Source of the DNA: Porogramme epimiltina
Lineage: Eukaryota > Basidiomycota > Agaricomycetes > Polyporales > Polyporaceae
Direction: 5' to 3'
Assembly (NCBI GenBank): GCA_900155495.1
Contig: FTLJ01000118.1
Coordinates: 1-10,083, forward strand
DNA length: 10,083 nucleotides
The translations under genes were made by a program, and so were the position numbers. Shown piece after piece: positions 1 to 7,533 of the stretch; within the stretch, counting starts at the first letter, position 1, and the number at the start of each line of letters is the position of its first letter. The notes beneath the pieces were generated by a model. That model was not told the origin of the DNA and did not search any database. It saw nothing but the letters and a program-made list of their open reading frames with translations.

Positions 1-1006
1 CGCGGCCGCGCCACGAAGCCAAACCGCCTCCGCCCCCGCCAACGCGCGCCCCCCTCCCCAGCCCATGCGAACGCCCGAATTTGACTCTGATGTCATCCGG
101 CGCCCCGCGGCTGCGGCACGCACGCACCCTCCCAGCCCAGCCTCTACTTCCCGCGTCCCCCACACGCCCGCGCACACAGTGGCCGCGCTCCGACGCGCCG
201 CAGGGTCACCCGCCGCAGCCCGCGCCCCCAGAGCAGCCGCGAACGCCCCCCATCTCGGACCCTCTAGACCGGCGTGACCCCGCGCGCTCGCCACGGACCT
301 CGCCCCCGGCGGGTCATATGGCGCGCGGAGATCACTCGAACCCGTCCCGTCCGAGCCTCCGAGTGATTGCGACGCCGCGGCTGTACTCTCTATCCTGCGG
401 CGCGCTGGCGCCCGCCTCGCCGAGCGCGCCCACGGTTCAACTTCGTTCGCTGCTGCCGGGTCGGGAGGCCGGACGGATCGCGCGCGCGCGCGAGGCCGCG
501 CGACGATCTTTGCTCGCTGGCCGGAACGCAGGTGGGAACAGCAGAAGCTGGGATATGTGGCTGATAACCGCCACAGACGCGTCTCCCTCGTAAACATGCA
601 GCTGGTGTTACGTGCGCGGAACAGAGACGCTGCGCGATAAGTGCACCGCGTCTCTCCAGAGAAGCTATCCTGATATCCTGAATCCTGATAGCGCGGCTCG
701 TTCGCCGTCACCGCCTGCGGCGGCGGCAGGGGGGGTGGAGATGGGAGGAACGTGCGTGCGGTCGGACGTCACTCGTGAGTCGTGCTACGCGCTCCGGGTT
801 TCGTTCGCAGGGTATACGGGCATGCATTCATACCGAAGTGAAGCTAAACAACACGTGAACGCCCCCATGGGGCGAAGAAAAATGCACGAACTCTCGAGGT
901 CGAGGACCCCGCAGAGGAAGAAAACGGAAGCAGTTACCCACACAGACGCGCATCCTGATTCCTGCCAGCGACCCGGAGCCCCACAACAACATCACGATCG
1001 GCCACC
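1..1006. other. GC-rich region without a supportable gene; 3' flank of the lyase gene on its right
   Basis: I see no gene here. A forward open frame spans 81-593, but its translation is Pro/Arg/Ala/Ser-rich with no recognisable motif, as expected by chance in GC-rich DNA. The reverse strand has no long open frame left of about 828. The right-hand part (roughly 700-1006) lies just downstream of the minus-strand lyase gene and should contain its 3' UTR. The left part may be promoter for a gene outside the window. Small patterns are a (CG)7 alternation at 479-492 and a triple ATCCTGA repeat at 667-688. Confidence 0.5.
667..688. repeat. Triple ATCCTGA short direct repeat
   Basis: The heptamer ATCCTGA occurs at 667-673, 675-681 and 682-688, almost back to back, with another copy of ATCCTGA near 951. 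It lies in the presumed 3' flank of the minus-strand lyase gene. No function is apparent, and it may be simple replication slippage. Confidence 0.6.
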
Positions 1007-3144
1007 TCACTCGTTGATCGTCATCGCAAAGTCCTTGAACCACGTAAACTGGTCCCGCGGCGTCGCGTACTTCTGCTCGTGCCCCCCAAAGAACGTGCTG
1101 CCCCACAAGCACAAGCGTCAGCGCNNCCCCCCCCCCCCCCCCCCCCCCACACACACGCAGGGGTCCCAAAAGCCAGATACGCACCTGAAGAACAGCCCCG
1201 TGAACCCGATCGGGGCGGGCGCCGCCGCCGCCTCCGCTTCCGCCGCCGCCGCGGCGAACCCGACCGCGGACGGGAGGGGGAGCGGCGCGTCCGTCTCGAG
1301 CGCGAGCTTGTACGCCGTCGCGGTCGTGCCCGCCGCGGCGGTCACCGTCTGCACCGGGGCCGGCACCGTCGTCGTGCTCGTCACCGTCACCACGCTCGCG
1401 GGGAGCGCTGGGGCCAGCGACGCCGGGACAGTCGCGTTCCCAGTTGGGAGGGCGGACGCGGGAGCGGGAGGGCTGGAGAGGTTGGCGGGGGGCGAGAAGA
1501 AGATCTCAAAGTAGTCGGGGGGCGTAGCGGCGCTCGGGGACGCGGCGGGGGCCTCGCTCTCCTGGGCCGGGGCGTCCTCTGCGTACACTATGTCCTGCCC
1601 CGGCGCGTCCGCGAGGGCCTCGCCGACGTCGTTGTCGTCCGTCGCGTCCTTGAACGCCGCGACGCTCGGGAGGTCCACCGTCCAGTCCGTCACCCTCCGC
1701 TCCGGCCCCTGCCCTTGCTCTTGCTCTTGCTCCATCTCCTGCTCCGGCGCATCCGCGTCCGCTGGCTCCGGCGCGTCCGTGGGTCCCGGCGCTGGGTCAG
1801 AGGCGGGCTCCGGCGCCGGCGCTGGGTCGGGGGCGCCGCGGTAGAACACGTCGGCGCGCTCGATGACGCGGCGGCCGTCGACGTCGAGCGCGAAGCCGCC
1901 GTCGGGCACGCCGGGCGTGTTGAGCGCGACCGTCTGGCGCACGCGCGTCCAGTTGCCCGCCGCGAACGCGAACGCGCCGCGCCCGATCGAGAGCCCGTAC
2001 GCCGCGTCGCACACGGACTGCGGCGGCGTCCGGCACAGCGCCGCGGTCTGCTTGTCTTTGGGGGCGTACTGTACGGGTCGGTGTCAGCGTTAGCGTCCGG
2101 TACCGAGCGTCTGCAGTGTGGAAGGAGGAAGGGGAGAGGGAGGAGGGGCGGACGCACCAGGTAGAGCTCCCCCGCGCCGCCGGCGCGCCACATGAGCCGC
2201 GTGCTGAAGCAGCTCCCCGCGGGGTCCCCGCCCGAGCAGCCCTCGTGGCCGCCGTAGATGCCGGGCAGCTTCCCCGCCTGCACCCAGTCGAAGTCCCTGG
2301 GGAAGAACACGGCGTACTCGAGCGAGACGTTGCGCGCGCGCGCGAGGCCGGGCGCGAGCGCGGCGGGGGCCGCGTAGAAGTCCGCGCCGCCCTGCGGCGC
2401 CTGCCCCGGGTTGACGGAGCGCGCGGGGTAGAAGAGCTGGAGGAGCGCGGAGGCGTTGGGCGCGGGCGGGGCGGGGATCGCGCCCGCTGCGACGGCGGCG
2501 GCGACGGCGAGCTCGGCGGCGAGCTCGGCGGGGGTGAGCGCGAGGGCGGCGGCGAGGCTTGCGTTGGTGTTGGTGTTGGCGGAGGCGGCGCCGCTTGGCC
2601 CGCCGGGGGCGTTGGGTGCGGGGTTGGGCGCTGGGGGCTCGCTGACGATGATGTGCATGTTCTCCTGCCCGTATGCGAAGTTCTTGATGTTGAACGCGGC
2701 GAGGTCGGTCATCTGGGGCGGCGCGGCCCATGCTGTCTCTTGCAGGGTTGCGGAGACGGAGGGCGGCGGGGCGATGGTGAGGATTTGGGTGATCGTCGGT
2801 ACCGCTCCTGTGATCGTCACCGTTGAGGCTGGCAGGAAAACGGTCTCGAAGACTGTCGACGTCGGCGCTGCAAGGGAACTTGAGGGTGATACAGGCGTAG
2901 CGGGCGATGTCGTCGCAGAGACTGGGTTCGGAACATCCGGTGTTGCTAGGCCTTGCGGAGCGGTTGTGGCCAGAGTAATCGCGCTTGGTACCATGGTCGA
3001 GGGCGCGGCACTAACTGCGGAACTTGCTAGGGCTGGCGCAGCGGGAGTTCCCTGCATGCTCGTGGTTGCGGCGTCGTCGAACGGAACAGCCATAGCGTCG
3101 TATGCAGCGAGCGCAGCCACGAGGACTGCGGCCGTCAAAGCCAT
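1007..3144 (-). CDS. Secreted polysaccharide lyase family 14-type protein, 3 exons, 653 aa
   Basis: Reading the minus strand, exons are 3144-2158, 2068-1185 and 1097-1007; the introns are 89 nt (2157-2069) and 87 nt (1184-1098). Phases join cleanly, and CTRAC-like branch sites lie before both acceptors. The start gives a hydrophobic signal peptide (about residues 1-19, MALTAAVLVAALAAYDAMA). Residues 20-145 are a Ser/Thr/Ala/Pro-rich stretch. The lyase-like core follows: AFNIKNFAYGQENMHI near 150, an Ala-rich stretch at 180-230, QLFYPARSVNPG near 236, PQGGADFY near 250, LPGIYGGHEGCSGGD near 293, STRLMWR near 314. Across intron 1 it continues GELYL|YAPKDKQTAALC, then SVCDAAYGLSIGRG near 350. 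A low-complexity stretch (about 408-615) precedes the C-terminal block GLFF|STFFGGHEQKYATP, with the end at WFKDFAMTINE. This pattern matches my memory of basidiomycete PL14 proteins. Members of the family cleave uronic-acid polymers by beta-elimination; the substrate here is unknown. Family call fairly sure, activity not. Confidence 0.85.
1098..1184 (-). other. Last intron of the lyase gene, with an unresolved NN and a C22/G22 homopolymer
   Basis: The donor gtgcgt (1184-1179) follows GLFF plus AG. The acceptor cag (1100-1098) precedes C, completing Ser and restoring the frame into TFFGGHEQKY. A CTGAC branch site lies at 1121-1117. On the plus strand the two undetermined bases (1125-1126) are followed by 22 C (1127-1148) and a short CA repeat. 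The intron's true length is therefore uncertain. The exon reading is unaffected, because the ambiguity lies wholly inside the intron. Confidence 0.8.
1713..1731 (-). repeat. Hexameric coding microsatellite, (Gln-Glu)n in the lyase linker
   Basis: The plus strand shows a TTGCTC unit repeated about three times. The minus strand therefore encodes alternating Glu and Gln (EQEMEQEQEQGQG) within the acidic, Pro-rich linker of the lyase. Such units can change length by slippage without shifting the frame, so linker length may vary between strains. Confidence 0.6.
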
Positions 3145-3777
3145 GTCGAAAGCAAGACTATAGAACAGTAGCCGAGAAGGGTGAAGGGCGAGCGGGGCAA
3201 CGCACAGCGGCAGAGCAAAGTCGAGGCCTCTTCGAGGAGTCCAGCCCTAGAGGGGTGGAGGCAGACATCATGGCTGACAGCTGCGGTAAGCCCTCCAATG
3301 GACGGGGAGGCTGACATTGCTGGCCATGATTCTTCCTATTCTCCAATTTTTAGTACGCACATGTTCGTAGAGAGCATACAGGCATATTATGAAGTGTTGG
3401 GTACGGCCGCAAGGCTAGATATTCAATCTTGCTGATTACGCGTTATGGTTTGTAGTGAGTCCTAAAGGGAGCTATGTTTCTCTGCGTAACAAGCTGGAGT
3501 GAGGGTAATCAGCCCGAACGGTTTGTAATTAGCCTGGTCTATTTGAAGGCCTGGCAGTCTGGCGGCCATGATGAGGGTCGAGGATGAGGTGAGTTTGGGC
3601 GTCAGTGAGGTCAGCGTGATGTCTGGCTCTCTGCATGCGGCCTCGATGACGGCTATCCGGGGTTCGCGTGCGACCATGCAACCCCACAAAATGGCGGTCG
3701 TTCCATCTTCAAACTTCGTCCACAACCCCCTATCCGGCAAACTACTCACGCCCCGTCCCAAGTAAACTTCCGTCGGT
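3145..3777. promoter_or_regulatory. Divergent intergenic region between the lyase and dioxygenase genes
   Basis: This 633-bp stretch separates two start codons pointing away from each other, so it must hold the promoters and 5' leaders of both genes. It is visibly less GC-rich than the flanking lyase coding region. I see no clear TATA box at a useful distance on either side. Open frames on both strands (for example 3462-3824 minus and 3568-3765 plus) lack recognisable motifs, and the minus one overlaps exon 1 of the dioxygenase; I regard them as chance. Confidence 0.55.
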
Positions 3778-4747
3778 ATGGGTCCTGTCACAGACTTGAA
3801 GGAAGTGGTGGATTCGGAAATCAAGTGCGTCTACGTCTTCTTGCCCCTGTTTCCCTTGCTCATCGGGGTCTTGGAATACGAACTGCAGGGAGTGGCATTT
3901 CCGTATGCTCAATCTCTTTCTGTACTCGAGTACGCTAGCTGAACACATGGTCAGACATCTACTTCCACCAGCGCAACGCCGACGAACACCACGCCGCCCT
4001 CGAGCTCCGTGATGCCGTCTTGCGCCTGCGCCGCGACGGCGCATTCGTTGCCGTCCCGCTCTTCCGCGTCAACACCGACCCCATTGGTCCGCATCCAGTC
4101 GGTGAGCCTTTGAGGTATTGGTTGTAGGAGGCGTGTCATTCAGGTCCGCTGCAGGCTCGTATGAGATCTGGGTTCCTTCCGAGTCGTTCGTATCCGTTTA
4201 CTCCTACCTCTGCATGAACCGGGGAAACCTCAGGTCAGTTCAAAGTCAATGGTCTCACTCGAGTGTCCGCTGATGTCTTCGCTTGTCAGCATTCTCATTC
4301 ACCCGCTTACACGCGAAGAGGTATGTAAAGTATGATGGCTTTGCGTGACCTCATATCTCTGACGCGAAAGTCACTATTGTTCATTGGCCTTGCAGCGCAA
4401 GTGAGTTGCTTGTATAACCGGACATTCACGGAGGCAGGTTCTAACAGATATACCGATCCCAGGGATCATGAGATACGCCAGGCGTGGCTTGGGTCTTCTT
4501 TCCCCCTTGACTTGTCTACTCTTCCGCTCAGAAGCGAAGAGATCCCTCTCCAGTACCCCAGTCTCAGTACGTATTTCCTCGTTTTGAGCTTTAACATCTC
4601 ATGCAAGACTCTGATCACGTCGCCGCAGAGCTCGGATACTCTTCTACCGCCCCAAAACCTTCCCTGGAGGAGCGCAAGCGCATTGGTGCCAATGTAGAAC
4701 AGATTTTAAAGAACGAGAAGGAGGCTGCTAAGGCTCCCAGTGACTGA
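3778..4747 (+). CDS. DOPA 4,5-dioxygenase family protein, 8 exons, 181 aa
   Basis: Exons are 3778-3824, 3889-3902, 3955-4101, 4155-4233, 4290-4320, 4396-4400, 4463-4566 and 4629-4747; introns are 52-75 nt, all GT-AG. The spliced frame ends at TGA 4745-4747. Landmarks are KEWHFHIYFHQRNADEH (16-32), ALELRDAVLRLRRDGAF (35-51), GPHPVGSYEIWVP (65-77), YLCMNRGNLSILIHPLTREE (87-106), DHEIRQAWLG (109-118) and SFPLDLSTLP. These match the DOPA 4,5-dioxygenase family (Pfam DOPA_dioxygen), small cytosolic Fe(II) extradiol enzymes that open the ring of L-DOPA or similar catechols; the Amanita muscaria member makes betalain and muscaflavin precursors. The conserved His in HFH, GPHP and ILIHP are candidate metal or active-site residues. 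There is no signal peptide. Most fungi with this family make no betalain, so the substrate is open. The Lys/Glu-rich tail (about 155-181) may form a helix. Confidence 0.88.
3889..3902 (+). other. 14-nt microexon of the dioxygenase gene
   Basis: This exon reads GGAGTGGCATTTCC. It completes Lys16, encodes Glu-Trp-His-Phe and gives the first base of His21. It is bounded by an upstream cag (3886-3888) and a downstream gtatgc donor (3903). Without it the protein would lose EWHF, the start of the conserved HFHIYFH segment with candidate metal ligands. Reading straight on from the ATG instead stays open until a TGA near 3940 but loses all family similarity. Confidence 0.85.
4396..4400 (+). other. 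5-nt microexon of the dioxygenase gene
   Basis: The exon is CGCAA, flanked by gcag (4392-4395) and a gtgagt donor (4401-4406). It encodes Arg107 and two bases of Lys108, joining LTREE to DHEIRQAWLG in the correct frame. The next intron (4401-4462) carries a CTAAC branch site and the acceptor cccag. A direct join of exon 5 (ending GAG 4320) to 4463 gives GGA-TCA-TGA, a stop, so an intervening exon of length 2 modulo 3 is needed. Confidence 0.75.
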
Positions 4748-5051
4748 TCTGTACCATTTACCGCCCCTCTTGCAAAGATCGGGCAAACTCTTCGTTGTAC
4801 TCTATGTACTATTCTACGGGCCCCTTGTCACCTACTGGCCACCTTGTATAGCTTCACTGTGTACCCAATCGAAAAGATATTGTTCTCCTAGCTTTGCCGG
4901 CCACGCGTGCTAAATAACACAGAGTCCGAGATTCACGGGCGCTTTCGCCGACCACTCTGCTTGCCCGCTGCCATGAGTCAATCGCACCTCCTCCTCACCT
5001 TCCTTCCGACGCCCTCCCCTCCGCGCGCACTCTCCACGGCGCACCACCGCC
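4748..5051 (+). promoter_or_regulatory. Dioxygenase 3' flank and glutamate 5-kinase promoter
   Basis: This 304-bp gap holds the 3' end of the dioxygenase transcript and the upstream region of the kinase. No AATAAA is visible. Going right there is a CCAAT pentamer at 4865-4869, a weak TATA-like TAAATA at 4911-4916, a TGAGTCA at 4974-4980 and a C/T-rich stretch just before the start at 5052. The TATA-like element is only a guess. Confidence 0.45.
4974..4980 (+). promoter_or_regulatory. Gcn4/Cpc1-type site (TGAGTCA) upstream of glutamate 5-kinase
   Basis: TGAGTCA is the core of the Gcn4/Cpc1 bZIP site that drives amino-acid biosynthetic genes in fungi under general amino-acid control. It lies 71 bp before the start codon of a proline-pathway enzyme; from base composition, chance occurrence in a gap this size is only a few percent. 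The preceding A also makes an ATG (4973-4975) opening a 30-codon frame, so the same bases could instead lie in the leader. Confidence 0.5.
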
Positions 5052-7113
5052 ATGGCGCGCCCTAGACACCCCCCATCCCAGACGATCGTGATCAAGCTCG
5101 GTACGTCGACCGCCCAGCGCGACAGCCCGTGCGCCCGATTTGCCGAAGGCTAACGCCTGACTGACGTCGGCCCCGCGCACCCACCTCACACTCAGGGACG
5201 TCCTCGATCGTGCACGAGACGACGCACCAGCCGCTGCTCTCGACGCTCTCCGCGGTCGTCGAGACCGTGGTGCAGCTGCGCGAGCGCGGGCACAAGGTCG
5301 TCCTCGTCAGCTCCGGCGCGATTGGCGTCGGCCTTAAGCGGATGAGCGTGGCGACCAAGCCGAAGAGCCTGTCCAAGAAGCAGGTGCGCCTTCTGCCGCT
5401 CTCGTGCGCCCGGCGTCGGGGGTTGCTGATGGACGGCCGCGGGCGGGTGTAGGCGTTGGCGGCGATCGGGCAGGGCAGGCTTATCGCGCTGTGGGACAAC
5501 TTGTTTGGGCAGGTCGGGCAGCCCATTGCGCAGATTCTGCTCACGAGGGGCGACATTTCAGACGTGCGTTTGTGTTCTGCTGTGGAGAGAGGCCGGCATT
5601 ATTGATCTGCTATTGGATAGCGGACGCGATACTTGAATGCGGTCAACACGTTCAAGGAGCTGTTGTCGATGGGTGTCGTGCCCATCGTGAACGAAAATGA
5701 TACAGTGTCCGTCAGTGTAAGTGCTTTCACTTACATGTCTATCTACTATGACGTTTTTTGTGTTCGCTTTGCTCATGAGCCTCTGTAGGAAATCAAATTT
5801 GGCGACAACGATACACTGTCTGCAATCACTTCCTCCATGATACATGCGGATTACTTGTTCCTCCTAACCGATGTCGATGGCTTATACACATCCAACCCCA
5901 GAAAAGATCCTGATGCTGCTCGAATAGATGTGGTTTCCTCCATAGACGCGATTCGATCACAAGGTAAGCCGCCATTTTCCTGGGTCGACACCAGTGCATC
6001 CTGACCTTGATACCTAGTTAGCACGACAACACTCGGATCCAGCTTAGGCACGGGTGGGATGGAGACAAAACTCATCGCAGCAGATATAGCAACCGCTGCA
6101 GGCGTCACCACCATCATCACCTCCAGCAAGGATCCGACAAACATCTTCAGAATCATAGAGTACGACATGCAGCTGAAGTCCGGGTCAAACACTCCCCTCA
6201 ACGTCCCACACTCTGGTCGATCCAGTCCCGAGCCCTCTATCCTTGTCACCCCGACGCCCGCCACTCTTCCCTTGAGCCACGAATCTTCGGAATCGGTCAC
6301 ACCCACCCCCTCGACGACAAACTTCGCATTGAACCCTTCACCGTCACCTATTTTGGTCCGGCCACCCCACACGGTTTTCGTACCATCGGTGGCACCCCTC
6401 CGGGACCTCAAGTCCTGGACAAGGGACACGCTGTTCCCCTCCGGCAGTGTCATCATCGATTCGGGCGCGCATACAGTCCTCGCAAAACGCGACTCCGGTG
6501 GCCGTCTCCTCGCTGCAGGGGTGATAGGAATCCGAGGAGCCTTCGCGTCAGGTCAGGCAGTTAGGATCGTCGTCCGAAAACGGCAAGCAACGCAGCTCGA
6601 CCCCTCCGAAGCAGCGAAGGCACCACAGACGAGCAGCTCCGGTGCCGAACCGGACGGGGCCGCCTCTACAAGCTCGGGTTCTGGCGCGCAAGCTGCGGCG
6701 TACGCGGAGACGGAACCGAATACGCCAGAGATCTTTGCGACGGCGTCGCTGAGTTCGTCAATATCCTCCATCTCGTCGGCGCTGGAGCAGCTCGCGCCTA
6801 TCGACGACGACATGACCCCCTCAACGGCATTGAAGCCCCTTCCGGAGGACGACACGGTGGTGATCGAGCGCGCGCTGGGGATGGATGTTACGGAATGGGA
6901 GCTTGAGGAGGTTGGGCGGGGGCTGGCCAACTACAACTCGGCGCAAATTGACAGGGTGAAGGGACTGAAAAGGTACCGCCTCCGCGCTCCTCTGCCTCAA
7001 TCCTGTGCTGACCGCGGCTTGTCGTACACAGTTCACACATTGCCCAACTCCTGGGTTATGCAGACTCGGAATACGTTGTAGAAAACATAACGATCCGTGT
7101 TCCTCCGCTGTGA
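5052..7113 (+). CDS. PRO1: Glutamate 5-kinase (gamma-glutamyl kinase), 7 exons, 551 aa
   Basis: Exons are 5052-5100, 5196-5383, 5453-5563, 5621-5716, 5789-5963, 6018-6972 and 7032-7113; introns are 54-95 nt with consistent phases. The enzyme phosphorylates L-glutamate with ATP, the first and normally feedback-controlled step of proline synthesis, in the cytosol. Amino-acid kinase landmarks: [10 protein letters not shown] (12-21), [13 protein letters not shown] (near 48), AAIGQGRL (near 82), [13 protein letters not shown] (near 134), [12 protein letters not shown] (149-160), [14 protein letters not shown] (near 170), [13 protein letters not shown] (near 216). A PUA domain follows: [14 protein letters not shown] from about 344, [19 protein letters not shown] near 373, then [10 protein letters not shown] (505-514) and the end [16 protein letters not shown] (526-541). 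A Ser/Pro-rich linker (about 261-340) separates the domains, and a further stretch of about 100 residues (about 395-498) splits the PUA. The S. cerevisiae enzyme has 428 residues. The start is supported by the family N-terminus and the phase of intron 1. Confidence 0.95.
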
Positions 7114-7149
7114 TAGGATGTACAGTGTATACATATCATACTGTATCAC
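7110..7149 (+). repeat. Imperfect inverted repeat spanning the kinase stop codon and 3' UTR
   Basis: GTGATA (7110-7115, containing the TGA stop) and CAGT (7123-7126) are together complementary to ACTGTATCAC (7140-7149). This gives a possible 10-bp stem with a 7-nt bulge and a 13-nt loop. The loop, GTATACATATCAT, is AT-rich and resembles fungal 3'-end efficiency elements. Whether it folds or acts in 3'-end formation is inference. Confidence 0.4.
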
Positions 7150-7533
7150 TTGTCACTTCACTACGTACATTCCGGGTGGCGTCGGTGGGCTGGGCTTTGC
7201 GCCCTGGCCCGCCCGATGGCGTTCTGCGGAATGCCGGTCATGAGAGGGATTCCGACGCTGTTGCCGGCAGAAGTGCCCCAGGTACGTTCCCTTTGTTCTC
7301 ATTGGCTGGAGGGGCTCAGGCGCCCGGGACATCGCACGTGGGTGATTTGTTTGTGCGACGCAAACACAGAATTTGCGAGATTTGCGGAGCGCCTGGGGCC
7401 GAGTATGATTTCTCCACTTGTGCCTCCACCTCCTCTCCCCCACTCCCCCACTCTCCCCCTCCCCCTCTCCCTCCTATCGTCTACTATACCCATCATATGA
7501 ACTAATACTTCTTGGAAAAACCCTTGGAGAACC
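7114..7533 (+). promoter_or_regulatory. Kinase 3' flank and PRPP synthetase promoter
   Basis: This 420-bp region holds an inverted CCAAT box (ATTGG, 7301-7305), a CACGTG with GG following (7335-7342), a C/T tract at about 7422-7485, and a minimal upstream frame ATG-AAC-TAA (7497-7505) before the start at 7534. The CACGTGGG form is the preferred core of Pho4-type bHLH factors, but one copy is weak evidence. Other open frames here, such as 7150-7500, show no family motif and look like chance. Confidence 0.45.
7422..7485 (+). promoter_or_regulatory. Polypyrimidine (C/T) tract upstream of PRPP synthetase
   Basis: About 60 bases are almost entirely C and T on the plus strand, ending roughly 50 bp before the start codon. 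CT-rich stretches just upstream of transcription starts are common in strongly expressed genes of filamentous fungi, which fits a housekeeping gene. The position of the transcription start is not visible. Confidence 0.5.

Noticed and set aside
434..444. tRNA B-box-like GGTTCAACTTC
   Set aside because: It lacks the final CC of the consensus, and no acceptor stem or A box is found at the proper distance.
479..492. (CG)7 alternation, possible Z-DNA
   Set aside because: Short and expected in GC-rich DNA; there is no adjacent gene whose regulation it could be tied to.
81..593. 170-codon open frame on the plus strand
   Set aside because: Pro/Arg/Ser-rich translation without any family motif in very GC-rich DNA, where long open frames arise by chance; no supporting splice structure.
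2116..3163. Long plus-strand open frames (2116-2826 and 2456-3163)
   Set aside because: They lie antisense to the lyase exon, whose minus-strand reading has clear conserved motifs and a signal peptide. The forward frames are Gly/Ala/Arg-rich shadows.
3462..3824. 120-codon minus-strand open frame
   Set aside because: Balanced composition made it worth a look, but it has no motif I recognise, and it overlaps exon 1 of the dioxygenase and its promoter.
5851..6930. Minus-strand open frames opposite the glutamate 5-kinase
   Set aside because: Antisense to a gene with full kinase and PUA motifs; compositions mirror the Ser/Pro-rich insertions.
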